A stretch of DNA of 64,000 bases from Hetaerina americana (taxonomy: Eukaryota; Arthropoda; Insecta; Odonata; Calopterygidae), in the NCBI GenBank assembly GCA_022747635.1, contig JAKTNV010000009.1, forward strand, positions 2,389,064 through 2,453,063, written 5' to 3'. Positions 24,601 to 34,100 of this stretch are shown in pieces. The notes under the pieces were generated by a model. It ran no database searches. It saw nothing but the letters and a program-made list of their open reading frames with translations, and was not told the DNA's origin. The position numbers were made by a program, and so were the translations under genes. Every line of letters starts with the position of its first letter. Position 1 is the stretch's first letter.

Positions 24601-27236
24601 CAAACTAACAATCCTGAAATGATTACATTCAACAAACAAATGTAAGTAAACACACAGTGTTCTCATCATGGAGTAAGTTCATTCTTACTCTATTGATTGA
24701 TTCAGCTTCAGGTTCAAGTGACTGTAATCAAAATACATTACTTCAACTTAACATGTAAAAGGGGGGGAGAATAAGGCCAAAAGTAATGACTACCTATGTA
24801 CGGCTGCTGTATTAATTTAATAGTCTGCAGCAGTCCATTATTTCTAGTTCTATAGAACTTACATTATTTCTTCCTTAGCCACTGAACCAATACAATGAGT
24901 TATAATCCATCATAATTAAATAATTTATTTCAACATGTATTTGCAATTCAATACTTAAGTTTTATAACAACATTAATCATAATTTCATACTCATAGGATT
25001 GTGTGGTGGACAGAATCTCAACGCCTCGACAGTAATAATTATGCAAACATAAGTTTGAGTCACTGAAGCCAAAAAATTAAGTTTCGAAGGAAATATTGCT
25101 TTTACTTTCTCCAAACAAAGAGCCAGAAAATATATTGCCCAACGAAGATAAGTGTAATTTCAATGGAAATGCATATTTATTAAGATGATCTCATCACATG
25201 CTGCCCTTATTAAAATTAGCACATGTTTGTGTGGTGACAAATATTTTGAGAGTATGGTAACATGGAAGGTGTTTATCTGAGCAATTAGTTTTACATTCAA
25301 TATTTCCACCCACAGTATTTATAGTGATATTTATGACAACTGAACATCTGAAAAAGGGACTTAACTGAGAGGTTTTTTTTTTGCTTGGAATGGATTTTAT
25401 CACACAAAACTCATGTTTTGTTACTACATTACGTTAAAAAATCTGCCTTGAAATGATTTTTTATTATTAACACACAATAATAAAATCTTTTTCTACGACA
25501 TATGCACTTAACATTCTTTGCCAAAACTAATTCTGAAATATTTGTACTCCTTAGCACTTTAGTCAAAGATCCATCTCCCTACGTATCAAATTGAGAGATG
25601 CTTGTGGATATGTTTCATAGAAAATAAAATTCCAATAAGATTTTCTTTTGGACATTATTGTAAAACTTTTAATTCCCAAATTATGTCAATTAATTTGTTA
25701 GCCATTTGTAAAAAAATATGCCACCAACCACTCAGCGCAACAACGGGCGATAACAGGGGAAAAATAAAATATGCCACGGTAAGAATTGAAGAAAGTTAAT
25801 TGGAAATTCTGTTAGCTCTCACACATTGACCAATAAATTTGAATTTTTTGCAACGAGTCCCATGCTTGAAATTTGGTACAACTTATTTGATTTCAGTTCT
25901 TATTTTTACAACTGGAGACCAGAAGAGTTTGAAGTACATGTAAATGGTTATTACAGTATATATGTGAAAAACTACAAGTGCATTTGACACTACATTTGAC
26001 GTTGAAAGTCAAAGTAAATAAGTTATGATTATCAAGAAAATTTAAAAATTGATATTTATATATTTCTGAGAGTTAATTTATAATATCAAAGAGGAATTGT
26101 CACGGAGGGAATAATGTTTGTCAGTAGCCATTAGGAAGAAATGATTTATTCAAATTCTTTATATGAATGAAGCATTAGGAAAATGATATTTATTCATATT
26201 CATTTGTCATTGCTCAGTTAATACAACATTTCCATGTCATCTGTAATATTTCAACAGTCAATGGAAGTTATTTTTGGAAATATGATGGCCACCAGCAATA
26301 TGGAGAAAGCAATGTTTGTTGACCACATCAATTTTTTCCCTTTTTCTCACCACGAGAGTAACATCTTTTACACGTGAATTACAGATGAGGCTTCAACGTA
26401 AGTGCTTTCTTTACGAGGACTCGATGAGTTTAGGGTTTAGTTCTTCTGCTATCAAATACTTGAACTGCAAATACCCACAGAAAGAGCAAACTTCCCAAGG
26501 GACACATTTCCATCTCAAAGTGAAAACGAATCCTCATTCTGAGAATGAATGCCCAGAAACTTCAGAAGCCGAGGACATCAACCCAAATGTTATGCTTACA
26601 AGAATCATACACGCTCAAAAGAAAGACCTTGACAAAAATAATCACTCCAAAAAATTATAATTTGTTTTTGTCTTTTTTTTTAACTTCAAAATCTCCACCG
26701 ACAATTCTTCTCATGCACACACGCAAAAGCACAGATACCGCACGCATACACCAACACACGCACACGGCATGGACAAATCAATAATTAAAAGGCACTTGGC
26801 TACATTATAGTATCACAACTCATGACCTCTTCACTGCAATGCCAACATTCCCAGGGCTGGTTTGTTTCCATTAACCATGGCCTGCTGGCATCCTCCCCAA
26901 ATGTTCCTCAGTTATTTTTGTGCTTGTCCAAGTTTAATCGATAGGTTCAGTGTCAAAGCAGCATCTAAAATCTTGGTATCTCTACTTAATGTGATGATAA
27001 CATTTCCCGCATGTTTAAGGAGGTGCATCTCATCAGCAGCCGGATTGAGGGTGGTCCAAATTAGGAATGATTCCAACGGAGGGGCTGTGATGTCTTCGTG
27101 GCAGTTCCTGGGACCACGCGGTCGAAGCCAGTTCCTGATTCCATCGGCCTTCTCATTTCCCAAACCAAATTCACAGGCCATCTTGTCAGTGGTGGCAGAG
27201 GACTCGGTGGGAAATATTTTAAAAGATAAATTCTAA
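12200..27236 (+). CDS. Putative zinc metallopeptidase, YIL108W/Metallopep family (7 exons, 529 aa)
   Basis: Seven exons (12200-12607, 13054-13313, 14194-14397, 21306-21473, 21675-21944, 24579-24641, 27020-27236) join in phase with GT-AG introns to 1590 nt, exactly 530 codons with the stop. Residues 1-136 form the N-terminal region (NGDIFTHSVCLLKG, FRCLFSFKSGPN). Exon 2 carries the GFGR segment. Residues 307-317 are HELGHTFDLGH, an HExxHxxGxxH zinc site: H307, H311 and H317 would bind zinc and E308 would be the catalytic base. GIMGRGF follows shortly after, as expected of this family. FWSNGCAAILAYHRWFND and SAAGLRVVQIRN mark the C-terminal part, ending in EDSVGNILKDKF. The protein is presumably intracellular, since no signal peptide is evident; no substrate is known for this family. 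The jacalin-like lectin tail of the yeast protein is absent. Family assignment is from recalled motifs. Confidence 0.82.
13054..13313 (+). CDS. Metallopeptidase exon 2
   Basis: The acceptor CTTACCTTAG precedes GAGGAGAACTTG. The exon encodes LLAQCVTSECLWDKGFGR and ends KYLAFLSCT with phase 2 at donor CG|GTAAGA. Confidence 0.85.
13314..14193. other. Metallopeptidase intron 2
   Basis: About 880 bases of AT-rich intron in which I see no repeat or gene. Confidence 0.6.
14194..14397 (+). CDS. Metallopeptidase exon 3
   Basis: The acceptor TTCCTTTAG is followed by C TAT GAG ATG. The exon encodes the Gly/Ala-rich stretch HVALGAGGLALLGTASIHTW and the Asp-rich end VDTKKYFDDSCR. The donor is AG|GTAAGA. 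Confidence 0.88.
14410..15353 (-). mobile_element. RTE-like LINE copy A2, 3' part (antisense)
   Basis: Read on the - strand, this is the C-terminal part of an RTE-type reverse transcriptase: SGWVGFGRGIPQGVSLS near 15280, then EAFEMWVWRRMEKVKCTEK near 14700. It ends in a TAAT-rich 3' tail at 14410-14450. It matches the + strand copy at 17680-18735 in reverse orientation. It continues at 18744 (copy A3): copy A1 has been inserted between the two halves. It is decayed by stops and frameshifts and lies in metallopeptidase intron 3. Confidence 0.85.
15354..15363. repeat. Target-site duplication, left, of LINE A1
   Basis: TACTCAATAA here is repeated at 18734-18743. It abuts the 5' end of A1. Confidence 0.85.
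15364..18733 (+). mobile_element. RTE-like LINE copy A1, nearly full length
   Basis: This 3.37 kb non-LTR retrotransposon encodes an apurinic-type endonuclease followed by a reverse transcriptase. The 5' leader is 15364-15640. The endonuclease (about 15835-16560) shows TWNVRT, GLCEVKW, MGDCNATVG and DSDHNLVV, the residues expected for the active site. The RT begins about 17200 (LNKAVGVVNISAELLD) and includes FIDFEKAFDRVNW-like sequence near 17620 and the catalytic box RFVDDQ near 17925. An in-frame TGA at 15895 and frameshifts near 17388, 17660 and 18060 disable it. The tail at 18700-18733 is CCTAATAATAAT. It is flanked by a 10-bp duplication (TACTCAATAA at 15354-15363 and 18734-18743) and sits inside the antisense copy A2/A3. 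Confidence 0.92.
18734..18743. repeat. Target-site duplication, right, of LINE A1
   Basis: Second copy of TACTCAATAA, immediately after the TAA-repeat tail of A1. The antisense LINE resumes directly after it. Confidence 0.85.
18744..19905 (-). mobile_element. RTE-like LINE copy A3, 5' continuation of A2 (antisense)
   Basis: Read on the - strand it carries the RT upstream of the A2 fragment: sequence equivalent to FRKGRGTCDAIAVMRSLIE near 18850 and the connector region up to about 19740. The piece at 19740-19905 repeats the segment seen at 18744-18790, so the 5' end is rearranged. It is heavily mutated. A2 and A3 form one element split by A1. Confidence 0.82.
19962..20911 (-). mobile_element. 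Mariner transposon M2, internally deleted
   Basis: The ends are related inverted repeats: left CCAATAAATACGCGAAC, right (reverse complement) ACAATAAATGTGCGAAC, both inside a TATACATA context. On the - strand, 20890-20390 carries the N-terminal DNA-binding part, with the start region near KMAKSRSHES. Positions 20362-20066 carry the C-terminal catalytic part: RHDNGPAHSA (second Asp) and LAPCDFLLFPKCKN (third Asp). The middle, with the first catalytic Asp, is missing, so this copy cannot make an active transposase. Confidence 0.83.
21044..21243 (+). mobile_element. tRNA-derived SINE family S2, copy 1
   Basis: The pol III A-box-like TAGCAGTGGGG near 21060 and B-box GGTTTGACTCC near 21101 form a tRNA-like head. 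The body ends in TCCGATGTAAAGGCC and an AAATAAATAAATA tail. Homologous copies lie at 28370-28566 (- strand) and, truncated, at 47190-47312. Confidence 0.75.
21306..21473 (+). CDS. Metallopeptidase exon 4 with the HExxH zinc site
   Basis: The acceptor TTTCTTCTGCAG starts the exon and the donor is AAAG|GTATCC. It encodes GTYGGCFATAVGSVC followed by HELGHTFDLGH and then NGIMGRGFHHI. This is the catalytic exon. It lies about 6.9 kb downstream of exon 3 because of the intervening LINE insertions. Confidence 0.9.
21675..21944 (+). CDS. Metallopeptidase exon 5
   Basis: The acceptor TTTATCAG leads into RSCSEKLVLNN. A Ser/Lys-rich linker follows, then FPFWSNGCAAILAYHR. The donor is CACAG|GTACAT, phase 2. 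Confidence 0.85.
22390..23540 (+). mobile_element. Helitron helicase remnant
   Basis: Pieces of a RepHel helicase appear in order on the + strand in shifting frames. At 22428-22660 there is FRAACQELNLLEN and PNQIRLLFAIILSTCFPS. Near 22880-22920 the Walker A region reads NARGETGK. Near 22950-23040 is VVASSGIPLG with ADSALKLPLNL. Near 23230 is a GDFRQ-like helicase motif. Near 23370-23480 is the C-terminal HGQLYV...VLVLVNHRP and APDNKTKNVVYQK-like end. The parent element unwinds DNA for rolling-circle transposition; this copy has many frameshifts and no Rep domain in view. It lies in metallopeptidase intron 5. Confidence 0.8.
23780..24045 (-). mobile_element. Penelope-like element GIY-YIG endonuclease fragment
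   Basis: Read on the - strand, 24042-23788 is open and encodes a GIY-YIG-like tail: VGECTTALSLRMNNHQ, then SFDDCFSVSVIE, TREMAHIWV and PPGLN at the end. This order resembles the C-terminal nuclease of Penelope-like retroelements. The RT part is absent. A promising but not certain assignment, since only about 85 residues remain. Confidence 0.65.
24060..24222 (+). mobile_element. RTE-like LINE 3' tail fragment
   Basis: It is homologous to the last 150 bases of copy A1 (18590-18733): GTACTCAGAGCTGAAGAGGG, then GTCCATCCAAAAACCTACC and the TAATAATAAT tail grading into (TA)n. It is extremely 5' truncated. Confidence 0.85.
24231..24455 (+). mobile_element. tRNA-derived SINE family S1, copy 1
   Basis: The head folds like a tRNA: A-box-like TAGTCCAGTGGGTAGAGCG and B-box GGGTTCAATTCCC at about 24290. 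The body contains TTTTTCGGGGTACCAGGTCT and GTATAGGGCTTAGTGG. Two other copies, both antisense, are at 35562-35836 and 50884-51165. It is inserted directly behind the LINE tail. Confidence 0.85.
24579..24641 (+). CDS. Metallopeptidase exon 6 (63 nt)
   Basis: The acceptor is CTTTTACAG and the donor AAAT|GTAAGT. It encodes WFNDFPVQTNNPEMITFNKQ. Joined to exon 5 it gives YHRWFND, a conserved junction in the family. Confidence 0.85.
24642..27019. other. Metallopeptidase intron 6
   Basis: An AT-rich 2.4 kb intron with CA-rich simple sequence near 26710-26765. An open frame at 26370-26660 (GFSSSAIKYLN...) and one at 25896-25990 look exon-like but neither fits the reading frame and family pattern of the gene. 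Confidence 0.55.
27020..27236 (+). CDS. Metallopeptidase exon 7 (stop codon)
   Basis: The acceptor is weak (CATGTTTAAG). The phase is correct and the protein continues the family pattern: SAAGLRVVQIRNDS, then WQFLGPRGRSQF and the C-terminal EDSVGNILKDKF, stop at 27234-27236. AATAAA hexamers at 27607 and 27746 are possible poly(A) signals. Confidence 0.75.
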
Positions 27237-28010
27237 ATGGTGTGAACGTCCATCAGCATTGTGATGTCTTTCATAATGCATTTAATTTTTACATTTCAAC
27301 AAGAGAAACATTTACAACAAATATATGCTGCCAAAAATACAGAGCACAACAAATTGAATTACCATAAACTGTTAAATTTTAACAATGCACATATATACAA
27401 CTCCCATCATCTCCGTCTGAACAGTAACTTATGGCATTAGCTGCACCAGGACACAATCATTCATTCAAAAATATTAAATTAGATTTACAAAGCTCAAAAA
27501 GTAAACAGTATTTGTCATATGCTTATATTAAATCACATAGGAAGGTACTGTCCAACAGAGTGATTTGAAAAATGCTCACTGGTCAAAAGGAAATGTTTTT
27601 CATAACAATAAACGGAATACGATTCTCAGTGGTATTCTGAACATTATTTTTGTTTTTACAACTTAAGCCTTATGCCCACTCAATATGTTGCTTCCAATCA
27701 TGACTGCAATGACATTTAGGGCAACGTTTTCCCAGCTGCGTTAGCAATAAAAATATTATTTGTTCACAGAGTCATACGTCATGCAAGGACAATATTCAGG
27801 GAAAGCTTGATCATGATAGATTATTTTCATGCCATACTCCCATGATAAAGAAAGAGGTTGCACGTCCAAAATAACATTTTCGCAAGGCAAAGTTCATGTG
27901 TAATGATACTTAAGCACTTTGGAAGATGGAATTCCACGATACATGAGCACAGACTAGTAACAGATTGACTGGCAATCAACAGAATAACAACAAGCTCACC
28001 AACGGGGATA
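27237..28010. other. Region between two convergent genes
   Basis: The + strand metallopeptidase stops at 27236 and the - strand RalBP1 gene stops at 28011, so 774 bases must hold both 3' UTRs. AATAAA at 27607 and 27746 could serve the + strand gene. On the - strand only the variant ATTAAA near 27282 was noticed. Confidence 0.6.
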
Positions 28011-28130
28011 TCACACACCAGTCTTTGTCCCTTGAGCCTGACGTGCTTGAAGAATGATGAACTGAATTTTGGTCCTAATACAAGCTTCACGCTCTTCAAA
28101 AATCTGTTGCGTTAACATGGCTGCCTTTCG
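28011..28130 (-). CDS. Rlip: RalBP1 terminal exon
   Basis: Acceptor CTCTTTCCAG; stop TGA at 28013-28011. It encodes RKAAMLTQQIFEEREACIR and TKIQFIILQARQAQGTKTGV, aligning with IHEEREAIIELRVQLRLLQ near the end of vertebrate RalBP1. Confidence 0.88.
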   Translation of the reverse strand, partial: RKAAMLTQQIFEEREACIRTKIQFIILQARQAQGTKTGV

Positions 28131-31100
28131 CTGGAAAGAGAGATAAGTGATGAGACTTTATTTTAAAATGCATATTGAAATTCTGAAATTAATTAAAAAT
28201 GCATACTGAAATGCTATCCCTATTATAATTAACAATATCCCTGATATAAGATATTTTGGCTATACTTTTACACAGGCTGCTGACTGCGTTTTCTGAATGG
28301 GGAAATGCATAAGTGGAACTTGCAATGAATCTTTCGCAGACTTTATGTGGTCACCTTGGTATCAGAAATATTTTATTTATTTATTTCACATTGATCCAAA
28401 GACAACACTTTTTGGCCTATACATCTGGCTTTTAACAATAATGTAACAACAGACAATTTCAAATACCCAAGCCCTAGATGGAGAAAAACCCACCTAGCCA
28501 GAAATCAACCCCGTGACCTCTGGGCCGGCAGGCGAGGACGTTACCATGCCACCACACCAAGGCCGGCAAACTTCAGCTTATGAAAATAACTGGCCAATCT
28601 GAAGCCGCATTAGGAGTAATTAATATTTGTGAGGCTAGCTAAGGAGGAATCTATCCAATCAACAGGAAGGCACCTTTGTTTGTCTTCCAATGAGCCCAAC
28701 TTAGGCATTTTCGTGATAATTATTAAGGCTACACAACCATTTTTGAACTTTTACTTGGACAATGAATGCCAATGGTTACTCAAAAATATTATAAAATTAC
28801 TACTTATAACCTCACCATTTTCTCTCAAATTTTCAGCATTCCACCAACTAGTTTCTATATGATTGTGGTTTAAATCTGGATACGAACACTGAAGAAACAA
28901 AGAGTGCATCTCAATATTTCCATCTGCAATCAAATGTGATATTCCCTCCATTCTCATTCCAAGCTAAAAATGGCCTTCACATGGTTTTCCCAATTCCACC
29001 ATCTCAAACTCATTCATTCTCCAGCTCAGTTGGATCGGCTAGTTTACACAATTAGCAATATAATTAAAATGGAATATGATATCTGACGTTGGTTCTTAAG
29101 TTTCTGAAGCATTTATCAGTAAAATTTCACTCCATTTTTCAGGTCTTCATCAAGTGTGTTGTCATTGTTGACAACAGGTTTGCCGATGTTCCAACCAGTG
29201 ACACTATTATCAACAATGCCAATGTACTAGGCGAATACCTGAAAAATGGCAAGAAATTCTGAAACAGGCATCACGTTGAAAGTGTAACCCCTAGAAAACT
29301 TTAGAATTACAGATGTGTGAATCTGCACCCAGGAGTTATAAAGAGTTAATGTTAATTTTCTTAAAAATATTCCCCATATCATGATGTATTAAGTTTCAAA
29401 ATCTCAAAAAGAGGCCAATAATTCAGTCAATGTCATCCTGACCTGATTAGCTGCCAAGAGTTGTGAGGAAGTTATTGGTTTTCATTAAGGACAATCATAA
29501 ATCTCAAGATTAGCAATGTATTCAACATTTCCTACTCCAATTCTTGCATACACTTTTGGCAAGTGATAAAATTTTTGCAGAGAATTCAACATACTATTAA
29601 TATGTTTTTTAACAAAATACCACAGGAAAATTATGACCGAACGATGACAAAATGACTCAACTTTTGAAAATAAGGACTGATTTCATTGTTGCTAACATTT
29701 CAAAAAATGGAATTAAAAATCTCGATACAATTTTGATTATTACGGCACAGGGCGGCCGTGGTAAATGCATTGGTAGTAGGTGCAGCGACATTGCCCACAG
29801 CCGTCATGATTTCCACTATGGGAGATTTTTTGACAATTCCTACTCTGGTATTATTATGTAAAGAATACTTTTGGCTTGGGATATCATCCTATAGACCGGA
29901 CATTACATTTTGGAAATCCATGTACTTTTTTTGCCAATGATGCTGTAGCTGAATCACTCTCAAAATTTTCTCCTTTCCACAATTGCTATCTTGCATTAAT
30001 CAGCTAAATTTTCTGGATAACTACAGTATCTTACCACTTTGAAATCGAGAACTGGAACTAGAAGCGAACCCCAGAGTACAAAAATAAGTTCTTCTGGATA
30101 AAAATAAAAATACATTAATATGCATCTATCACAGATTTAACAGCACACTTCCCAAGAAAAAATTTCCCAGAACCGCCTCAAAAATCGTTTATTAGTCATG
30201 ATTATTACACAATGATCACTCTGTGTTTACATTCCAAGAAAATTTGAATGAAAAACTATTCCATGAATGCTAGCTGAAAATTTAATTTCAAACTATTCAG
30301 AACAATATTGAATTCATAAGTGATAAGTACAAATTAAGTATACAGTGATCTTCATAGTGCAGAGAATTTGAGAGATTCAACGTAAGAGCTTCTCTCAAGC
30401 TAAATGAGAAAAAGCTCCTTGCTTTTTCTGGCAATATGCCTTACATTTAACTATGCACATACACCTGTGATGCTTCATGAAATCCAAATAATTTTAATTG
30501 AATTAAAAATTTCAACTCAGTATCTAAAAAATAACACACACAGGTGTTGAGGCTGATAGATATCTCTACATTTCTTCAGGGTTCGGACCATAAAAGGTTG
30601 GGTTTTGCCAAGAAACAGTTTTCACTCAGCTTATTCAGGTCAACGGTAAATTAAGTTTACATTCCCAATGACTCTTTAAGCCAAAGGTTAAATAAATATA
30701 AAGGCGGATCGGGTTGGTGTGGATGCTAACGTACTGGCTTCTCACCCAGAGGGTCCAGGTTCTAATCCTGGAGGCAGAAGATATTTTCCAGTGGTATCCT
30801 GATCCCTACTTGAGGTGCTTTGCGGAGAGCACTTTGAGTGAGTACAACGTCCGTTAGAGGGGACAATACATTGTGTGTAACACCCCTAGGTACCTTTCGT
30901 CATTAAGAGTAGGCTAATGCTGACTCCGTATCTCTCTCCACCCTTCATCCCTTCCCATCCATCCCCAATGGCGCAAATGACCTCAGCTGTCAGTTGCCTC
31001 TCGTAAAAACTACTACTATTTAAATAATACCTTTGACCTGAAGACACTAACTGCAATGCCAAGGAAACTGTTACCACTCCACTAAGTTGCAGAAAATGGG

Positions 31101-34100
31101 GAGAGAATATTAAAGCTAATATTCCCGATTTCCATCACAAATACACTGCAGTTTGATTTCAGGCATCAGCAGCAATAACTGCCAAAAGATGACCATGAAA
31201 CAATTAAACGCAGTTACTTTTAAATAGATGACAATTAAACCGCTTATAAAAGCGTAAAATGAAAACATTTACATGCAACAACATGACATTTGGCATGTCG
31301 AGTGATTAATATGTTTTATAAATACAGTTTTTAAGAGCTTTTTTAGAACCAAAAAATATATTTTTACAGAGACAAGTTATTTTTCAAGGAACAACAAATA
31401 TTATTAGGATGTTTTTAAAATGGGAAACTGAATTTTTTATTTGATAGGTTAATTTTTCATAGCAAAATATATTCTATTACAGCTTACATTGTAAGGATTA
31501 GAGAGTAGAAAGTATTATTATTCCTACTATAGTAAACGACAAGTATTTTCTAATCAAAAATGGTTTATTGTCATAAATCTGCATTATTCCTTTGCATCTA
31601 ATAGACTTTCATCAGGTTTCTTTTTCAAATTTTTTACCATTCGAAGTTTCCAATTATACCACATGCATCCCTGGTCATTTCAGTGCATAGTTATTCATAC
31701 TGTGTCCTCCAAAGAGATTCCCAGTCGCATATATCCATTCGAAGAAACCTTGAAAACAGCATTAAAACTGTCCAAATATGCACCTCCGTAGATTGTTTTA
31801 AAAAGTTCCCCATTGTGGAGGATTTAGTGAAGTTATGTGCCATTTCCCACTAGATCTGGGGAGACAAACCAAGAGAATGTGTGCCGCCGATAGCATGCCA
31901 GAGAATGAGCACCCTTTTGTGAAGTCACTGACAGGGAAATTTAGAATTTTATACATCTCTGGAATTCACAAAAAATTAAACCCAAGAGAAACAGTAAAAG
32001 AAAATGATTTCTAAGTAACCTCATGGCAAATTCTGGCATACATATTCAAGAAACACTCTTTAAAGTTTACCGAATTTGCCCTCATTCACAATTCTGATGG
32101 CTGGAACGAGACTGTTTGTGATTTCTACTATAAACTTATATATGTACAGCCAATTAGCGAAACTATGGCTGCCCTTAGTTTACAAATTTTAATTCCGTAG
32201 CACAAAGAAATGAGATAGCCAAACGAATTTCCCCACAATTCATACATCTAGGAGGAACACCAATTTTCCTCAGTTCCCTTTTCGAATGATCACTTTAATC
32301 TTGAGAAGGTAACGGTGAATGGGGCAATGCAAGGGGAGAGTGGCAGGGGGTGCATCGAGTATGCAATCAATGCGCTCGTGCAATGGGTAGCATTCAGGAG
32401 AAATACTCAATCCAACAAAACACTTAAATTATTGCTCCTATGACCCATCTAAATTAAGGAAAAAATGCAGGGGTCTTTAAGTTAGCGTGGACTATTTAAG
32501 ACTCCACATTTCTATTTATACTGACTCTAGCCCAAGGATTTTTTCCATTTCATTCAACAATATATATTCATTTACCTTTTTAACTGAAACACTTCAGAGG
32601 CCTTGCAACTAAAATACTTCAAAGATCTGAAGTCAATAATCACATTGACAATTAAATGAATTTATTTTCTCAAGAAAGCACTCGCTGAAACTGGAATTTG
32701 TTTTTAGCAAGATGGCATAAAAACTTGGGCCATTGAAGGTCACTAAGAAATCTGACCAAGCAGCCTCTGTAAAGGGTACGGTACACAAAATGGTTTGCCA
32801 CTCCCTACGAGATACATTCTATAAGGAACTTGACGGTAAGGAAATATATTCAATGCATATGAAACAGCATTGAAAAATTTTTCCAAATTATAAAATTTCC
32901 ATTTCATTTGTGTGATAGGGTTTCCTGACTGCCAGGAAATATACACATAACCACATATATTTTATTTCAGATTTATTTGATATTTAACCTATTTCAATGT
33001 GATGTAATACACAAATATAATCATGAATATTGATGAATACTCTTCCAAGTCTAAATTGTTAGTAAAAACTAATTAAAAACATTTCAAATCATTAAAAAGA
33101 GTTGTAACCTGTGTTTTTGTCTAGTAAAAATTTAAATGATTACCAAGTTTTTTATCTTGGGTGAGAATATAGACTAAGAATATTTCATCTACATAATAAC
33201 TAATAATCCCAATTATCACAGGCAAAGATGAGACTTTCTCGAAGTGCCTAATATTTATTTTTCTAGAAAATATTGATGACAAATGTAATGGTGGAGGTGA
33301 CCAACATAAAATTCACCATTCCAGTTCCATCAAATGATCAGTCAAGATACTAAAACAACAAATGCGTTAGATATGAGATAGCGCTTATCTCAACTTCTCA
33401 ACACCATCCCTCATAACTTACTAGCAGTACATACTCTCCACCCAAACTCATGAAAAAGGTATTTACAACAGAAATTTACAATTAAGTGCGCTGCATCAGG
33501 CCTTAAGAGATAACAGGAAGCTTTTCTTTTTTACCTTTTCCCTCTTCTTCTCTACGGAAGCCTCTTTTCTACCTTTCAGCTTGGAAGTAATTTTTTTGTG
33601 GTTTGGTTCCTAAAAGTATTCCATATCTTCTATGAATGCTGATGTTTGAGGTTCAACAGTTGTCAGTGGCCACGACATTTCACAACATACTCGCAATGAT
33701 TTGCACACTTCAACATAAATGTCCTACATCAACAAGAAGTACTTGTTCACGTGGGATCAGCATCATGAATAGTAATGGCAGAATGTAAATTGCTAATATA
33801 TGAGTACATCTACATAATTCCCGTCGGGCGTTAGGTTACCACCCGTAAAAGAGAATAAAACCACATCCAAAGCCAACAAATTCAAGCAAACCTACATCCA
33901 CAGTGGCATATACATATGTTCATGCAAAAGCCTTTATAACTTGCAAACAAATAAAGGAGCAGGCTCACTGGTTTGGTTACGTCGAGGGGGAATAAGCGGG
34001 AGATGGATCACCAAGGAGTATCTGCTTTAATGGCAAGGGAGTTGTTGAATAAATGTGGGCAAGTGGATTCATGCAAACTTGCAGGATGTAAGTTTTTTGC

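Larger units (their letters stand above)
28567..33534. other. RalBP1 last intron, remainder
   Basis: Apart from SINE S3 (30703-31022) and the open frame at 29143, I see nothing identifiable. A locally GC-richer open stretch at 29745-29860 (+) encodes VVNALVVGAATLPTAVMIST and is also unassigned. Confidence 0.5.

Noticed and set aside
24998..25072. Possible metallopeptidase exon (MIVWWTESQRLD...) after exon 6
   Set aside because: It has an AG acceptor and fits phase, but the protein does not follow the family and stops quickly. The exon at 27020 fits both phase and family pattern.
25896..25989. Possible C-terminal exon (SYFYNWRPEEFEVHVNGYY...)
   Set aside because: It has a good acceptor and can join exon 6 in frame, but it lacks the conserved AGLRVVQIRN segment. 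It could at most be an alternative last exon.
26316..26660. Open frame of 114 codons in metallopeptidase intron 6
   Set aside because: No motif match, splice signals around it do not agree with the gene's phase, and its end is low complexity.
26912..27181. Minus-strand open frame of 89 codons overlapping exon 7
   Set aside because: It is the antisense shadow of the real + strand exon, which carries the family motifs.
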